A stretch of 64,000 nt of DNA from Sphingomonas sp. CROZ-RG-20F-R02-07 (GCF_022662335.1 NZ_JAKNQJ010000002.1:310001-374000); one strand, 5' to 3'. Positions 40,318 to 50,637 are shown, counted from the stretch's first letter. Translations and numbers: made by a program. Notes: generated by a model not told the origin, from the sequence alone.

Positions 40318-41613
40318 CTAACTGTTGAGCCGGAGGCGGAGTGCCACCGAACGGGCATGGGCGGGTAGGCCCTCGGCATGGGCGAGCGCGACGGTGGCGG
40401 GGCCGAGCGTGCGCAGCGCCGGCTCGTCGAGCGCGAGGAAGCTGGTGCGCTTCATGAAATCGAGCACCGACAGCCCGCTGGCGAAGCGCGCGCGGCGCCC
40501 CGTCGGCAGGACGTGGTTGGGCCCGGCGACATAATCGCCGATCGCCTCGGGCGTGTAGCGGCCGAGGAACACCGAGCCGGCGTGGCGGACGCGCGCGAAC
40601 AGCGGCTGCGGGTCGTCCACCGCCAGTTGCAGATGCTCGGGCGCCAGCCGGTCGACCAGCGGCATCGCCGCCTCCAGCGTGTCGGTGACGATCACCGCGC
40701 CGTTCGCGTCCCAGGCCGCACGCGCGACGGCGGCGGTGGCCAGCGTGGCGATCTGGCGCTCGACCGCTTCGGCCACGCGCCGCGCGAAATCGCGATCGTC
40801 GGTGAAGAGGATCGACTGGGTGGTGGTGTCGTGTTCGGCCTGGCTTAGCAGGTCGGCCGCGGTCCATTCGGGATCGTTCTTCGCATCGGCCACGACGACG
40901 ATCTCGGACGGCCCCGCCACCATGTCGATGCCGACCACGCCGTAGACCTGGCGCTTGGCCTCCGCGACCCAGGCGTTGCCCGGGCCGGTGACCACGTCGA
41001 CGGGCACGATCCGGCCCGCGCCGTATGCCAGCGCGGCGATCGCCTGCGCGCCGCCGATTCGCCACACCTCGTCCACGCCTGCCAGATGCGCGGCGGCGAG
41101 GACGAGCGGGTTGATCTGCCCGTCGGGCGTGGGCGTCACCATCGCCAGCCGGCCGACGCCCGCCACCTTGGCGGGGATCGCGTTCATCAGCAGCGACGAG
41201 GGATAGGCGGCGCGCCCGCCCGGCACATAGATGCCCGCCGCCTCGACCGGCAGCCAGCGCGCGCCGAGGCGGACGCCGGCCTCGTCGGTGAAGTCGCTGT
41301 CGGTGGGGCGCTGTTTCTCGTGATAGGCGCGGATCCGCGTGGCGGCGAGTTCGAGCGCCGCGCGCAGATCGGGATCGAGCGCGGCGAAGGCGGCGGCGCA
41401 ATCGGCGGCGTCGATCCGCCAGCCGGTCCGCTCGAGATCGTGGCGGTCGTGGCGCTGCGTGAGGTCGCGGATCGCGGCCTCGCCGTCGCGGCGCACCGAC
41501 GCGATGATCGCGCTGACGTCGCGGGCGAGCCCGGCATCGGATTCGCGGCGATCGTCGACCAGCGCGGCGAAGCGTTCGGCGAAATCGGCGTCGGCGGTGT
41601 GAAGCTGGATCAC
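40318..41613 (-). CDS. hisD: Histidinol dehydrogenase
   Basis: 431 residues from GTG 41613, coupled to hisG by a 4-nt overlap. Contains [84 protein letters not shown] and EHLQLAVDD, the zinc- and NAD-binding blocks of HisD. It catalyses the last two steps of histidine synthesis. Family length about 430, so complete. Confidence 0.98.
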   Translation of the reverse strand: MIQLHTADADFAERFAALVDDRRESDAGLARDVSAIIASVRRDGEAAIRDLTQRHDRHDLERTGWRIDAADCAAAFAALDPDLRAALELAATRIRAYHEKQRPTDSDFTDEAGVRLGARWLPVEAAGIYVPGGRAAYPSSLLMNAIPAKVAGVGRLAMVTPTPDGQINPLVLAAAHLAGVDEVWRIGGAQAIAALAYGAGRIVPVDVVTGPGNAWVAEAKRQVYGVVGIDMVAGPSEIVVVADAKNDPEWTAADLLSQAEHDTTTQSILFTDDRDFARRVAEAVERQIATLATAAVARAAWDANGAVIVTDTLEAAMPLVDRLAPEHLQLAVDDPQPLFARVRHAGSVFLGRYTPEAIGDYVAGPNHVLPTGRRARFASGLSVLDFMKRTSFLALDEPALRTLGPATVALAHAEGLPAHARSVALRLRLNS

Positions 41614-42260
41614 GCCGCCACCGCCCGGCGGAACGCCTCGACCAGCGGCACGACGCCCTCGCGCGTCTTCATCGCGGCGCGGTTGACGATCAGCCGCGAG
41701 GTGACCTCCATGATCGTCTCCACCTCGACCAGCCCGTTCTCCTTCAGCGTGCGGCCCGACGAGACGAGATCGACGATCCGTGGGGCAAGGCCCAGCGTCG
41801 GCGCCAGCTCCATCGCGCCGTTCAGCTTCACGCATTCCGCCTGCACCCCGCGCGCGGCGAAATGCGCCTGGGTGACGTGCGGATATTTGGTCGCGACGCG
41901 CACATGGCTCCAGCCGCGCGGATCGTCCTCGGCCGCCATGTCCGCCGGCTCGGCGACCGAGAGGCGGCAATGGCCGATGCCGAGATCGACCGGCGCGTAC
42001 AGCTCCGAATAGGCGAATTCGGCGAGCACGTCCGATCCGACGATGCCGATCTGCGCCGCGCCGTGCGCGACGAAGGTGGCGACGTCGAACGCGCGCACCC
42101 GGATCAGCGCGATATGCGGCACGTCGGTGGCGAAGCGCAGCGCGCGGCTGTCTTCGTCCGAGAAGGCGGGCTCGGGGCGGATACCGGCGGCGGCGAGCAG
42201 CGGCAGCGCCTCGCCCAGGATGCGCCCCTTGGGGACGGCGATGATGATCGGATCGGTCAC
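41610..42260 (-). CDS. hisG: ATP phosphoribosyltransferase, short form
   Basis: 216 residues: the catalytic part only, without the C-terminal ACT-like regulatory domain of the long form. Motifs: [74 protein letters not shown] (PRPP-binding E-L...DLVSSG). Short-form HisG needs the HisZ regulatory subunit for activity and feedback; no hisZ is in the window. First step of histidine synthesis, first gene of this operon. Confidence 0.97.
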   Translation of the reverse strand: MTDPIIIAVPKGRILGEALPLLAAAGIRPEPAFSDEDSRALRFATDVPHIALIRVRAFDVATFVAHGAAQIGIVGSDVLAEFAYSELYAPVDLGIGHCRLSVAEPADMAAEDDPRGWSHVRVATKYPHVTQAHFAARGVQAECVKLNGAMELAPTLGLAPRIVDLVSSGRTLKENGLVEVETIMEVTSRLIVNRAAMKTREGVVPLVEAFRRAVAA

Positions 42261-42323
42261 AGGCGCCGGGCTTTACGTGGGGGGGGCGCAGCGTGCAACA
42301 TGCGTAGCCATGTGGAGGTGCCG

Positions 42324-43424
42324 ATGACGGGCGAAGCGGTGGTTCGGCAGGCGTTCCGGATCCAGGAACATTATTGTCGCGCGAACGCCGCGCCGATCTA
42401 TGCGGAGGTGTGCGCGGCATTGGCCAAGGGGCTGAGCCGCGACACGCGCACCGGCGCCCGCGTGCTGGACTGGTAGGGGGAGCCGACACGCGACGCGGTG
42501 CCGCTGCGGCTGGTCGGCGGGTTGCACGCGCGGGTGCTGGCGGGTGCCGATCCGGATCTGGCAGCGGTGTTCGCGGGGCGGACGCAGGGCGCGGCAGCGA
42601 TCGCGGCGGCGGTGGACGGCGCGGTCCGCCGTCACGATGCCGCGCTGCTGCCATGGCTCGACGGGCCGCCGCAGACCAACGAGCCGGGCCGTTCGGCCGC
42701 GTTGATGCTGGGGCTGCTGGCGGTCGCGCGCCGCTACGGACCGACGCTGGAGGTGCTGGAGATCGGATCGAGCGCGGGGCTCAACCTGCTGATCGATCGC
42801 TACCGGATCGATCTGGGCGGAACGGTCGTCGGCCCCGCAGATGCCCGAGTGACGATCGTGCCCGACTGGCGCGGGCCTCCGCCCGAGCCAGCCCCGGTCG
42901 CCATCGCATCGGTGCGCGGCTGCGACGTGAACCCGATGGACGCGACCGACCCGGCGGTCGAGGCGCGGCTCGCCGCCTTCATCTGGGCCGAAGCGCCCGA
43001 GCGGCTGGAGCGGGTGCGGCGCGCGATCGCGATGCTGCGCGCGGCGCCGGTCGATCTCGTCCGCGCCGATGCCGCCGATTGGGTCGAGGCGCGGCTGGCC
43101 GAGCCGCAGGCGGCGGGCACGACGCGCGTGCTGATGCACTCGGTGGTGTGGCAATATCTGCCCGCCCCCGTGGCCGAGCGGATCCGCGCGGCGATGCAGG
43201 CGGCGGGCGCGCGTGCCACCGCCGAGCGGCCGCTCGCCTGGGTGACGATGGAGCCCGATCGCTCGCTCGGCCACCAGGTGATCCGCATGCAGGGCTGGCC
43301 GGGCGCGCCGGGCTGGCAGGTGCTCGGCACCGCGCACGCCCATGCCGCCTGGATCGACTCGCGCGTGCCCGATGCGGCGGATGCCGGGATCGCGCTGCCC
43401 GAAGGTGCACGCGTTTCGGTGTGA
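42324..43424 (+). pseudogene. DUF2332 family protein interrupted by an in-frame amber codon
   Basis: Start ATG 42324 with GGAGG 5 nt upstream. The first 50 codons (MTGEAVVRQAFRIQEHYCRANAAPIY...) and everything from about 42477 to 43424 (MPLRLVGGLHARVLAG...LEIGSSAGLNLLIDRY...) read in one frame and together make a full DUF2332 protein of about 366 residues, but TAG at 42474-42476 stands in the middle of VLDW-GEPTRDAVPLR. Either the gene is dead, or translation restarts at an internal codon, or the base is a sequencing error. GSSAGLNLL resembles the glycine loop of a SAM-dependent methyltransferase fold. The rest of the coding sequence shows no further damage. Confidence 0.75.
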
Positions 43425-43442
43425 GGGCGGCGTTCCCGTGCT

Positions 43443-43531
43443 CCGTTCGCCCGGAGCCTGTCCAAGGGCCTGTGACCGCGTGTGAAAGCGCGCCTGCGGA
43501 GAGCGTGTTTCGATATGCTGAGCGCGAACGG
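43443..43531. repeat. Palindromic intergenic repeat (REP-like), degenerate copy
   Basis: The left arm CCGTTCGCCCGGAGCCTGTC and the right arm ending GCTGAGCGCGAACGG match the arms of the element at 3587-3673 with several substitutions, at the same overall length (89 and 87 nt). Again it lies between two convergent 3' gene ends. Confidence 0.65.
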
Positions 43532-43564
43532 TGGAGAGTCGGATTAGCCTAGGATCAACAGACC

Positions 43565-45238
43565 CTAACGCGCCGGCGGGTTCGTCCCCGTGAGCGGCGC
43601 CTCGGTGCGGGGCGCGCCCGAGAGGCCGACGGGGCGGGGGCCCCCCGCGGTCGCCTCGAGCGAGGAATCGCCGCCCAGCACCTGATACAGCGTCACCAGA
43701 TTGGTCGCGCCGGTCAGCTTGGTCGACACCAAAGTCTGCTGTGCGGCATAGAGCGTGCGCTGCGCATCCAGGCTGTTGAGGAAGGTGCCGATGCCGCCGC
43801 GATAGCTCGCATCGGTCAGCTGCACCGTGTCGAGCGCGGCGGCGAGGTTCTTCTGGTTGGCGCGGAGCTGTGCGGCGATCGTGCCCTGGCGCGCCAGCGC
43901 ATCGGCGGTTTCGCGGAACGCGGACTGGATCGACTTTTCGTAGGTGGCGAGCGCCACGTCGCGCTCGGCCTTGGAATAGGCGACCCCGGCGCGACCGGCG
44001 CCGGCGCGGAAGATCGGATAGCTGACGCTCGGCGCGACCGAAAAGTTGAACGCGCCGCCGGTGAAGAGCGACGACAGGCCGGTGCTGGCGAAGCCGAAGA
44101 TGCCGGTGAGCGAGATGCGCGGGAACAGCGCCGCGCGCGCCGCGCCGATCTCGGCATTGGCGGCGCGCAGCTCATATTCGGCCTGCACCACGTCGGGCCG
44201 GCGCAGCAGGATGGTCGAATCGAGCCCGGCGGGCAGCGTGGCGATGGTGGCGGCGGCCTCGTCGATCGAATTCGGCAGCAGCGAACCCGCGACCGGCGCG
44301 CCCACGAGCAGCTGGAGCGCGTTCGCGTCCTGCGCCAGCAGGGTGCGTTGCAGCGCCAGATCGGCCTCCGCCACCGCCTCGACCTGTTCGGCCTGGCGCA
44401 GATCGGTGCGCGGCGCGATCCCGCCCTCCAGCCGCGCGCGCGTGATGCGCACGCTCTGCCCGGCGCTTCTCGCGGTGTTCTGCGCGATGGCGAGCAGGCT
44501 CTTGTCGGAGGCATAGGTGAGCCACGCGGTCGCGATCTCGCCGACGAGAGTGAGCCGCGTCGCGCGGGCCGAGGCCTCCTGCTCGAAATAGCGCGCGAGC
44601 GAGGCCTGGGTGAGCGAGCGCACCCGGCCGAACAGATCGAGCTCGAAGGCGGTGGTGCCCAGATCGACCGAGAAGGCGCTGCCCGCACTCGAACTGCTGA
44701 TGACGCTGCTGCTGCCCGTGCCGGTGGTGCCGGTTCCCGTGCCCGTCGTGCCCGTACCGGTCGTGCCGGTGCCGATCGTTCCGGTTCCCGACGTTCCGGT
44801 GCCCGTCGTGCCCGTGCCCGTCGTCGTACCGGTCGTGCCGGTTCCCGTGGTGCCCGTCGCGCCCGTCCCCGTGCTGCTGCTGGCGGTGCTGCTCACGCCA
44901 TTGCCGTAATGCGAATAGGTGTAGCGACCGCTCGCATCGATCTCGGGCAGCAGGCTGGCACGCTGGATGCGGTATTGCGCGCGCGCCGCGGCGATGTTGG
45001 CCACCGCCGCGCGCAGGTCGCGGTTGTTCGCCAGCGCCTGGCCGATGATCGCCTGCAACCGCGGATCGGTGAAGATGTCGCGATAGGTGATCGTCGGCAG
45101 CGTCGCCTCGGATTGCGCCAGATACGCGTCGCCGATCGGCCAGGACGGCGGGACGGGCAGTTCGGGCCGCGCATAATGCGGCGCGAGCGAACAGCCGGCG
45201 AGCAGGCCCGCGGCGAGAAGGGGAATGGCGCGTCGCAT
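43565..45238 (-). CDS. RND efflux outer-membrane factor (NodT/OprM family lipoprotein)
   Basis: 557 residues, with a lipoprotein signal (LLAAGLLAGC, lipobox Cys16) and the two-repeat OMF fold: TYRDIFTDPRLQAIIGQALANNRDL and later LRRPDVVQAEYELRAANAEIGAARAALFPRISLTG and TYEKSIQSAFRETADALA. It forms the trimeric outer-membrane channel of the efflux pump encoded upstream. Odd: residues about 117-185 are a Gly/Thr/Ser-only insert encoded by tandem short repeats, in the extracellular-loop position of the first repeat. The ATG shares one base with the pump-gene stop. Confidence 0.92.
   Translation of the reverse strand: MRRAIPLLAAGLLAGCSLAPHYARPELPVPPSWPIGDAYLAQSEATLPTITYRDIFTDPRLQAIIGQALANNRDLRAAVANIAAARAQYRIQRASLLPEIDASGRYTYSHYGNGVSSTASSSTGTGATGTTGTGTTGTTTGTGTTGTGTSGTGTIGTGTTGTGTTGTGTGTTGTGSSSVISSSSAGSAFSVDLGTTAFELDLFGRVRSLTQASLARYFEQEASARATRLTLVGEIATAWLTYASDKSLLAIAQNTARSAGQSVRITRARLEGGIAPRTDLRQAEQVEAVAEADLALQRTLLAQDANALQLLVGAPVAGSLLPNSIDEAAATIATLPAGLDSTILLRRPDVVQAEYELRAANAEIGAARAALFPRISLTGIFGFASTGLSSLFTGGAFNFSVAPSVSYPIFRAGAGRAGVAYSKAERDVALATYEKSIQSAFRETADALARQGTIAAQLRANQKNLAAALDTVQLTDASYRGGIGTFLNSLDAQRTLYAAQQTLVSTKLTGATNLVTLYQVLGGDSSLEATAGGPRPVGLSGAPRTEAPLTGTNPPAR
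44714..44872. repeat. Short tandem-repeat tract coding a Gly-Thr insert
   Basis: About 159 nt inside the outer-membrane factor gene, built from variations of a 6- to 9-nt unit (minus strand GGCACCGG/GGCACGAC-type, codons GGC ACC GGC ACG), translating as TGTGxTGT repeats with single Ser or Ile changes. Such tracts change length by slippage or recombination. Confidence 0.8.
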
Positions 45239-48200
45239 CAGGCGGGTTCCGGCGCGGGAAGGGCGGGGAGATGCTCGTCGGGGCCGATGAGCAACGGCTG
45301 CGCGTGCGGCGGGGCGGGTGGCGGTCCGTAAGGTGGGGCGGGGGTGCCGCCATCGCCCTGCGGGGTGTCGTCGCCACCCTTGCCGCCGCCGAAGCGCCGT
45401 TTGAGATCACGCGTGCCGCGGCTGATGAGCACGAAGAACAGCGGGATGTAGAAGATCGCCAGCAGCGTCGCGGTGAGCATCCCGCCGATCACCGCGGTGC
45501 CGATCGCGATCCGGCTGTTCGCACCGGCGCCCGTCGAGATGGCGAGCGGCAGCACGCCGAAGATGAACGCGAACGACGTCATCAGAATGGGGCGAAGCCG
45601 GATCTTGGCGGCGGACAAGGCGGCCTCCAGAAAGCCCTTGCCCTTCTTCTCTTCCTGTTCGGCGAATTCGATCATCAGGATCGCGTTCTTGGCCGCGAGC
45701 CCCATCGTCGTGAGCAGCCCGATCTGGAGATAGACGTCGTTCGTCAGGCCACGCAGCGTGACCAGCACGATCGCGCCGACCAGCCCAAGCGGGATGATGA
45801 GCAGCACCGCGACCGGGATCGACCAGCTTTCATAGAGCGCGGCGAGGCACAGGAAGACGACGAGCAGCGACAGGCCGTAGAGCGTGGATGCCTGGCCCGA
45901 CGACAGATTCTCCTGATAGGACAGGCCCGCCAGCGCGATGCTCGTCCCCGGAATCTGCGCGGCGAGCTGGCGCATCCGCTCGAGCGCTTGGCCCGAGGAT
46001 TTGCCCGGCGCGGCCTGGCCCTGGAATTCGAACGACTGGATGCCGTTGAAGCGCGACAGCGACACCGGCGCGGTCTGCCAGCTGGTGGTGGCGAAGGAGG
46101 AGAAGGGCGCCATCGACCCCGTGGACCCGCGGACATACCATTGCGACAGGTCCGACGGGCTGGAGCGATAGGGCGCATCGCCCTGCACATAGACGCGCTT
46201 GACGCGGCCGCGATCGAGGAAGTCGTTGACATATTGGCCGCCCCAGGCGGTCGACAGCGTCGAGTTCACGGTCGACTGGCTGAGCCCCAGCACCGCGAGC
46301 GTCTGCGGATCGACGTCGACATGCACGGTCGGCACGTCGGGCAATTCGGTGAGGCGCACGCCGACCAGGCTCGGATCGCCTGCCGCGCTCGCCAGCAGCT
46401 TGTCGCGCGCGGCCTCGAACTTGTCGAGGCTCATGCCGCTGCTGTTCTGGAGCTCCATCGTAAAGCCGTTCGACTGGCCGAGTCCGCGGACCGAGGGCGG
46501 CACCAGTGCATAGACCTGCGCGTCGCGCAGGTTGGAAAAGGCGGCGGACGCGCGCGCGCTGATCGCGTCGGCGGTGTTCTCCTTGCCGCTGCGCTGGTCC
46601 CAGTTCTTGAGCGCGGTGAAACCCAGGCCGGTATTCTGCCCGCCCGGTGCGCCGCCGCCGCTGATGCCGCTCGCGGAGAAGACGGTGGCGATGTTCTTGC
46701 TCTCGTTCTTCAGGAAGTAATTCTCGACTGCGGTCTGCACCTCTTGCGTGCGGTTCTGCGTGGCGCCCGGCGGAAGCTGGAACTGGACGATGCCGATGCC
46801 CTGGTCCTCGGTCGGCAGGAACCCGGTCGGCAGGCGCAGGAACAGGATGGCGAGCAAGGCGACGATGCCGGCATAGATGAGCAGCGCGAGCCATTTGCGG
46901 TCGACCACCGTCTTCACCACCGCGACATATTTCGCCGTGGTCCAGTCGAACCCGTCGTTGAACTTGTCGCGCCCGCGCGCCACGAAATGCGCGGCGCGCG
47001 GAAAGCGCCGGCCGGCCCAGCTGCCCTCGACGGGATTGCCCTCGGCGTTCTTCTGCTTCTGCTTCAGCAGATGCGAGGTGAGCGCGGGAGTGAGGATCAG
47101 CGCGACGAGCACCGACAGGATCATCGCCGACACGATCGTCAGCGAGAACTGGCGATAGATCACGCCGGTCGACCCGCCGAAGAACGCCATCGGCAGGAAC
47201 ACCGCGGACAGGACGAGCGCGATCGCGACCAGCGCGACGGTGATCTCGTCCATCGACGCGATCGTCGCGTCGCGCGGGCTCATGTCGGGATTTTCCTCCA
47301 TGAGCCGCTCGACATTCTCGACCACGACGATCGCATCGTCGACGAGCAGGCCGATCGCGAGCACCAGCCCGAAGAGCGTCAGTGTGTTGATCGAGAAGCC
47401 CGCGACGTAGAAGACGCCGAACGTGCCGAGCAGCACGACGGGCACCGCGATCGTCGGGATCAGCGTCGCGCGCCAGCTTTGCAGAAACACGAACATGACG
47501 ATGACGACGAGGATGATCGCCTCGATCAGCGTCTTCACCACCTCTTCGATCGACAGCTTGATGAAGTCGGTCGAGTCGTTGACGAACGCGTATTTATAGC
47601 CCTGCGGGAAGCTCTTGGCCGCGGCGGTGATCTGGCCCTTCACCAGCTCGGCGGTCTTCAGCGCGTCGGCGCCCGGCGCCAGCAGCACCGCGATGCCTGC
47701 GCCCGGATGGCCGTTCACGCGGCTGACGACATTGTACGTCTCGGACCCCAGCTCGATCCGCGCGACATCCTTCAGCCGCACCGTGGCGCCCGCGGTCGTC
47801 GTCTTCAGCACGATGTTGCCGAACTGCTCGGGCGTCTGGAGGCGGGTCTGCGCGGTGACGGTGGCGTCGAGATACTGGGTGGGGGGCGAGGGCTGCGCGC
47901 CCAGCTCGCCCGCCGCGACCTCGGCATTCTGGTTGGTCACCGCGGTGATGACGTCGGACGGCATCAGCTGGAAGCTGTTGAGCTGATAGGGGTTCAGCCA
48001 GATGCGCATCGCATATTGCGCGCCGAACACATTGGTGTTGCCGACGCCCGGCGTGCGGCCGAGCGGATCCTGGAGGTTGGAGACGAGATAGTCGGACACG
48101 TCCTGGTTGGTCGTGCGGTCGCTCTCGTCATACACCGCGGCGACGAGCAGGAAGTCGGGGTTGGACTTCTTGACGACCAGGCCCTGCTGCTGGACCTGGG

Positions 48201-48561
48201 TGGGCAGGCGGCTGACCGCCTGCTGCACCTGGTTCTGCACCTGCACCTGCGCGATGTCGGGATTGGTGCCCTTCTCGAAGGTGACGGTGATCGTCAGCGA
48301 GCCGCGGCTGGACGAGGCGGACTGGAAATAGATCAGCCCGTCGATGCCGGTCAGCTGCTGCTCGATCACCTGCGTCACCGCATTCTGGATCGTCTGCGCG
48401 TTGGCGCCCGGATAGGTCGCCTGGATCGTCACCTGCGGCGGTGCAACGTCGGGATATTGCGCGATCGGCAGCCCTAGGATCGCGCCCACGCCCGCAAGCA
48501 TGATGATGATGGCGATGACCCAGGCGAAGATGGGCCGATCGATGAAGACGCGACTGAGCAT
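45238..48561 (-). CDS. RND efflux pump inner-membrane transporter (HAE1/AcrB family)
   Basis: 1107 residues. Starts MLSRVFIDRPIFAWVIAIIIMLAG and has the AcrB architecture: twelve membrane helices in two halves with two large periplasmic loops each after the first helix of a half. GLPIAQYPDVAPPQVTIQATYPGA, LLVDDAIVVVENVERLMEE (helix 4 with the proton-relay Asp pair) and GLAAKNAILMIEFAEQ (helix 10 Lys) are visible. It exports hydrophobic drugs or toxins by proton antiport. The C-terminal ~45 residues (GGGKGGDDTPQGDGG...) are a Gly/Pro-rich tail. Second gene of the adaptor-pump-channel operon; 7 nt after the adaptor. Confidence 0.97.
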   Translation of the reverse strand: MLSRVFIDRPIFAWVIAIIIMLAGVGAILGLPIAQYPDVAPPQVTIQATYPGANAQTIQNAVTQVIEQQLTGIDGLIYFQSASSSRGSLTITVTFEKGTNPDIAQVQVQNQVQQAVSRLPTQVQQQGLVVKKSNPDFLLVAAVYDESDRTTNQDVSDYLVSNLQDPLGRTPGVGNTNVFGAQYAMRIWLNPYQLNSFQLMPSDVITAVTNQNAEVAAGELGAQPSPPTQYLDATVTAQTRLQTPEQFGNIVLKTTTAGATVRLKDVARIELGSETYNVVSRVNGHPGAGIAVLLAPGADALKTAELVKGQITAAAKSFPQGYKYAFVNDSTDFIKLSIEEVVKTLIEAIILVVIVMFVFLQSWRATLIPTIAVPVVLLGTFGVFYVAGFSINTLTLFGLVLAIGLLVDDAIVVVENVERLMEENPDMSPRDATIASMDEITVALVAIALVLSAVFLPMAFFGGSTGVIYRQFSLTIVSAMILSVLVALILTPALTSHLLKQKQKNAEGNPVEGSWAGRRFPRAAHFVARGRDKFNDGFDWTTAKYVAVVKTVVDRKWLALLIYAGIVALLAILFLRLPTGFLPTEDQGIGIVQFQLPPGATQNRTQEVQTAVENYFLKNESKNIATVFSASGISGGGAPGGQNTGLGFTALKNWDQRSGKENTADAISARASAAFSNLRDAQVYALVPPSVRGLGQSNGFTMELQNSSGMSLDKFEAARDKLLASAAGDPSLVGVRLTELPDVPTVHVDVDPQTLAVLGLSQSTVNSTLSTAWGGQYVNDFLDRGRVKRVYVQGDAPYRSSPSDLSQWYVRGSTGSMAPFSSFATTSWQTAPVSLSRFNGIQSFEFQGQAAPGKSSGQALERMRQLAAQIPGTSIALAGLSYQENLSSGQASTLYGLSLLVVFLCLAALYESWSIPVAVLLIIPLGLVGAIVLVTLRGLTNDVYLQIGLLTTMGLAAKNAILMIEFAEQEEKKGKGFLEAALSAAKIRLRPILMTSFAFIFGVLPLAISTGAGANSRIAIGTAVIGGMLTATLLAIFYIPLFFVLISRGTRDLKRRFGGGKGGDDTPQGDGGTPAPPYGPPPAPPHAQPLLIGPDEHLPALPAPEPA

Positions 48562-48568
48562 GAGGGGG

Positions 48569-49789
48569 TCAGCCGGCCTTTTTGGGTGTGGTGTCGGCGC
48601 CCTTGGGCACCTCCACCTTCTGCGGGGTATTGGCCGGCACGGGCTTGATGCCCTGGCCCGGTTTCAGCTTGGACAGGCCCTGGACGATCACCTTGTCACC
48701 CGGGTTCAGCCCCTTGGTGACGACCCAATAGGGGCCCTGGGTGCGCGCGGCGGTCACGTCCTTCAGCACCGCCTTGTCCCCCGGGCCGACCAGGATGACG
48801 GTCGCGTTGCCCTTGGCGTCGCGGCTGACGCCCGCCTGCGGCACAAGGAACGCGCCGTTGTCGATCGCCTGCGCGAAGCTCGCGTGCACGAACATGCCGG
48901 GTAGCAGCAGCCCCTGCGGATTGGCGAATTTCGCGCGCAACGTGACGGTGCCCGTCGTCTGGTCGACCAGGACTTCCGAGAATTCCACGGTACCGGTCAG
49001 CGGATAGTCGCTGCCGTCGTCGAGCTTCAGATGCACCTGTGCCGCGGTGGCCACCACGCCGCCCTTGCCAAGCGACTGGCGCAGCCGGACGATGTCGCCC
49101 GCGGATTGCTGGATGTCGACGAACATCGGATCGAGCCGCTGGATCTGCGCGAGCGGATCGGTCTGCGTGGCCGAGACGAGCGCGCCGACGGTGAACAGCG
49201 ATCGCCCGATCCGCCCCGAGATGGGTGCCGGCACGCGGGTGAATTTCAGGTTGATCCGCGCGGTGTCGAGCGCGGCCTGGTTCTGCGCCACGGTCGCCTG
49301 CGCCTGGCGCGCGGACGAGACGGCGTTGGTATAGTCCTGCTTGCTGATCGCCTCCATCGCGGCGAGCGGCTTGTAGCGATCCGCCAGGATGCGCGTCGAC
49401 TCGGCGTTGGCCTGCGCGCTCTCGACATTGGCGCGCGCCTGGTTGGCGCTGGCGCGATAGAGGCGCGGATCGATCTCGTAGAGCGGCTGCCCCTTGGTGA
49501 CCAATGCGCCCTCGGTGAAGAGGCGGCGGCGGATCAGCCCGGTCACCTGCGGGCGCACGTCCGAGCTTTCGAATGCGGCAGTGCGGCCGCTCAATTCGGT
49601 CGTCATCGCCACGCTCGATGGTTGCACGACGACATAGCCGACCTGCGGCGTGCCCCGGCCGGGTGCCGCGCCCTTGGCACCGGCGCCCTTGTCCTTGTCG
49701 CCGCCCGAGCAGGCGGCCAGCGTCAACGCGGTGGCGAGGGCCGTCACGCCCAGGGCCATCCGTCGTGATGTTGCGATGTTCGAAGTCAA
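48569..49789 (-). CDS. RND efflux periplasmic adaptor lipoprotein
   Basis: 406 residues if the TTG at 49789 is used (basic TSNIATSRRMALGV signal, lipobox LAAC); the ATG at 49759 gives a shorter signal. MFP-family domains are clear: beta-barrel/lipoyl halves (VGYVVVQPSS; EIDPRLYRASANQARANVESAQ), alpha-hairpin (AQATVAQNQAALDTARINLKFTRVPAPISGRIG) and the C-terminal membrane-proximal part (LLPGMFVHASF). It links the pump with the outer-membrane channel. First gene of the operon; divergent from rpiA with 161 nt between starts. Confidence 0.95.
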   Translation of the reverse strand: MTSNIATSRRMALGVTALATALTLAACSGGDKDKGAGAKGAAPGRGTPQVGYVVVQPSSVAMTTELSGRTAAFESSDVRPQVTGLIRRRLFTEGALVTKGQPLYEIDPRLYRASANQARANVESAQANAESTRILADRYKPLAAMEAISKQDYTNAVSSARQAQATVAQNQAALDTARINLKFTRVPAPISGRIGRSLFTVGALVSATQTDPLAQIQRLDPMFVDIQQSAGDIVRLRQSLGKGGVVATAAQVHLKLDDGSDYPLTGTVEFSEVLVDQTTGTVTLRAKFANPQGLLLPGMFVHASFAQAIDNGAFLVPQAGVSRDAKGNATVILVGPGDKAVLKDVTAARTQGPYWVVTKGLNPGDKVIVQGLSKLKPGQGIKPVPANTPQKVEVPKGADTTPKKAG

Positions 49790-49950
49790 ATGCGCCTGTC
49801 CGCCCGCTTGATGGAACCAAGCGCGCGCCCGGTTCCGCGCACAATCCGCAGGCAGGCAACTTGGTTGCGGGCCCCGCAAGACTTTGTGCAATCGCTCGCG
49901 CCTCTGCATCAAGGCGCGCGCGGCGTCCAGCCTTATGCTAGCGGGCGGCG

Positions 49951-50637
49951 ATGATCGACGACGACAAGAAGGCGGCGGCCGAGGCCGCGGTGGACGAGGT
50001 GCAGGGCGGCATGCTCGTGGGGCTCGGCACCGGATCGACCGCGGCGTTCGCGATCGCGCGCCTCGCCGAGCGGGTGCGCCAGGGGCTGCGCATCGAGGCG
50101 GTCGCCACCTCGGAGGCGAGCGCCCGTCTGGCGCGGACGGGCGGGATTACGGTTCGCGAGTTCGCCGGGGTGGCGCGGGTGGATCTGACGATCGATGGCG
50201 CCGACGAGATCGATCCGTGGCTGTTCGCGATCAAGGGCGCAGGCGGCGCGATGCTGCGCGAGAAGGTGGTCGCCGCCGCCGCTGCACGGATGATCGTGAT
50301 CGCCGACGGGTCGAAGCGGGTGGCGGCGATCGGTGCGGCGAAGCTGCCGGTCGAGGTGCTGCCCTTCGCGCAGGCGTTCGTGACCCGCGAACTGGCGGCG
50401 CTCGGCGCGGAAGCGGTGCTGCGGCAGGCGGGCGATGCGCCCTATCGGACCGATCAGGGCAATGTCGTGATCGACTTGCGCTTCGCCGTGTTTCCCGAGC
50501 CGCTGGCGCTCGCCGCGCAACTGGATTCGATCCCCGGCGTTCTGGGGCACGGGCTGTTCCTCGATCAGGTGGATGCCGCCTATGTCGCCGAGCACGGCAT
50601 CGTTTCGCGGCTGGAACGGCGCCAGCCGCCTGGTTAA
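49951..50637 (+). CDS. rpiA: Ribose-5-phosphate isomerase A
   Basis: 228 residues. GLGTGSTAAFAIARLAERV (about 16-34), DLTIDGADEIDPW, AIKGAGGAMLREKVVAAAA (catalytic Glu/Lys region) and the end VLGHGLFLDQVDAAYV are the RpiA blocks. It interconverts ribose-5-phosphate and ribulose-5-phosphate. It is first of a plus-strand run rpiA-tkt-tal-gnd-HAD-HAD that covers most of the pentose-phosphate pathway; the 72 nt to tkt could carry an internal promoter. Confidence 0.97.
   Translation: MIDDDKKAAAEAAVDEVQGGMLVGLGTGSTAAFAIARLAERVRQGLRIEAVATSEASARLARTGGITVREFAGVARVDLTIDGADEIDPWLFAIKGAGGAMLREKVVAAAAARMIVIADGSKRVAAIGAAKLPVEVLPFAQAFVTRELAALGAEAVLRQAGDAPYRTDQGNVVIDLRFAVFPEPLALAAQLDSIPGVLGHGLFLDQVDAAYVAEHGIVSRLERRQPPG

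Noticed and set aside
44714..44872. Tandem repeats considered as a CRISPR array
   Set aside because: Units are 6-9 nt, in frame with the protein, without spacers or cas genes.
45271..48477. Very long plus-strand open frame opposite the RND pump gene
   Set aside because: Translation is His/Arg/Asp/Gln repeats typical of the antisense of a GC-rich gene; the pump gene on the other strand has complete family motifs.
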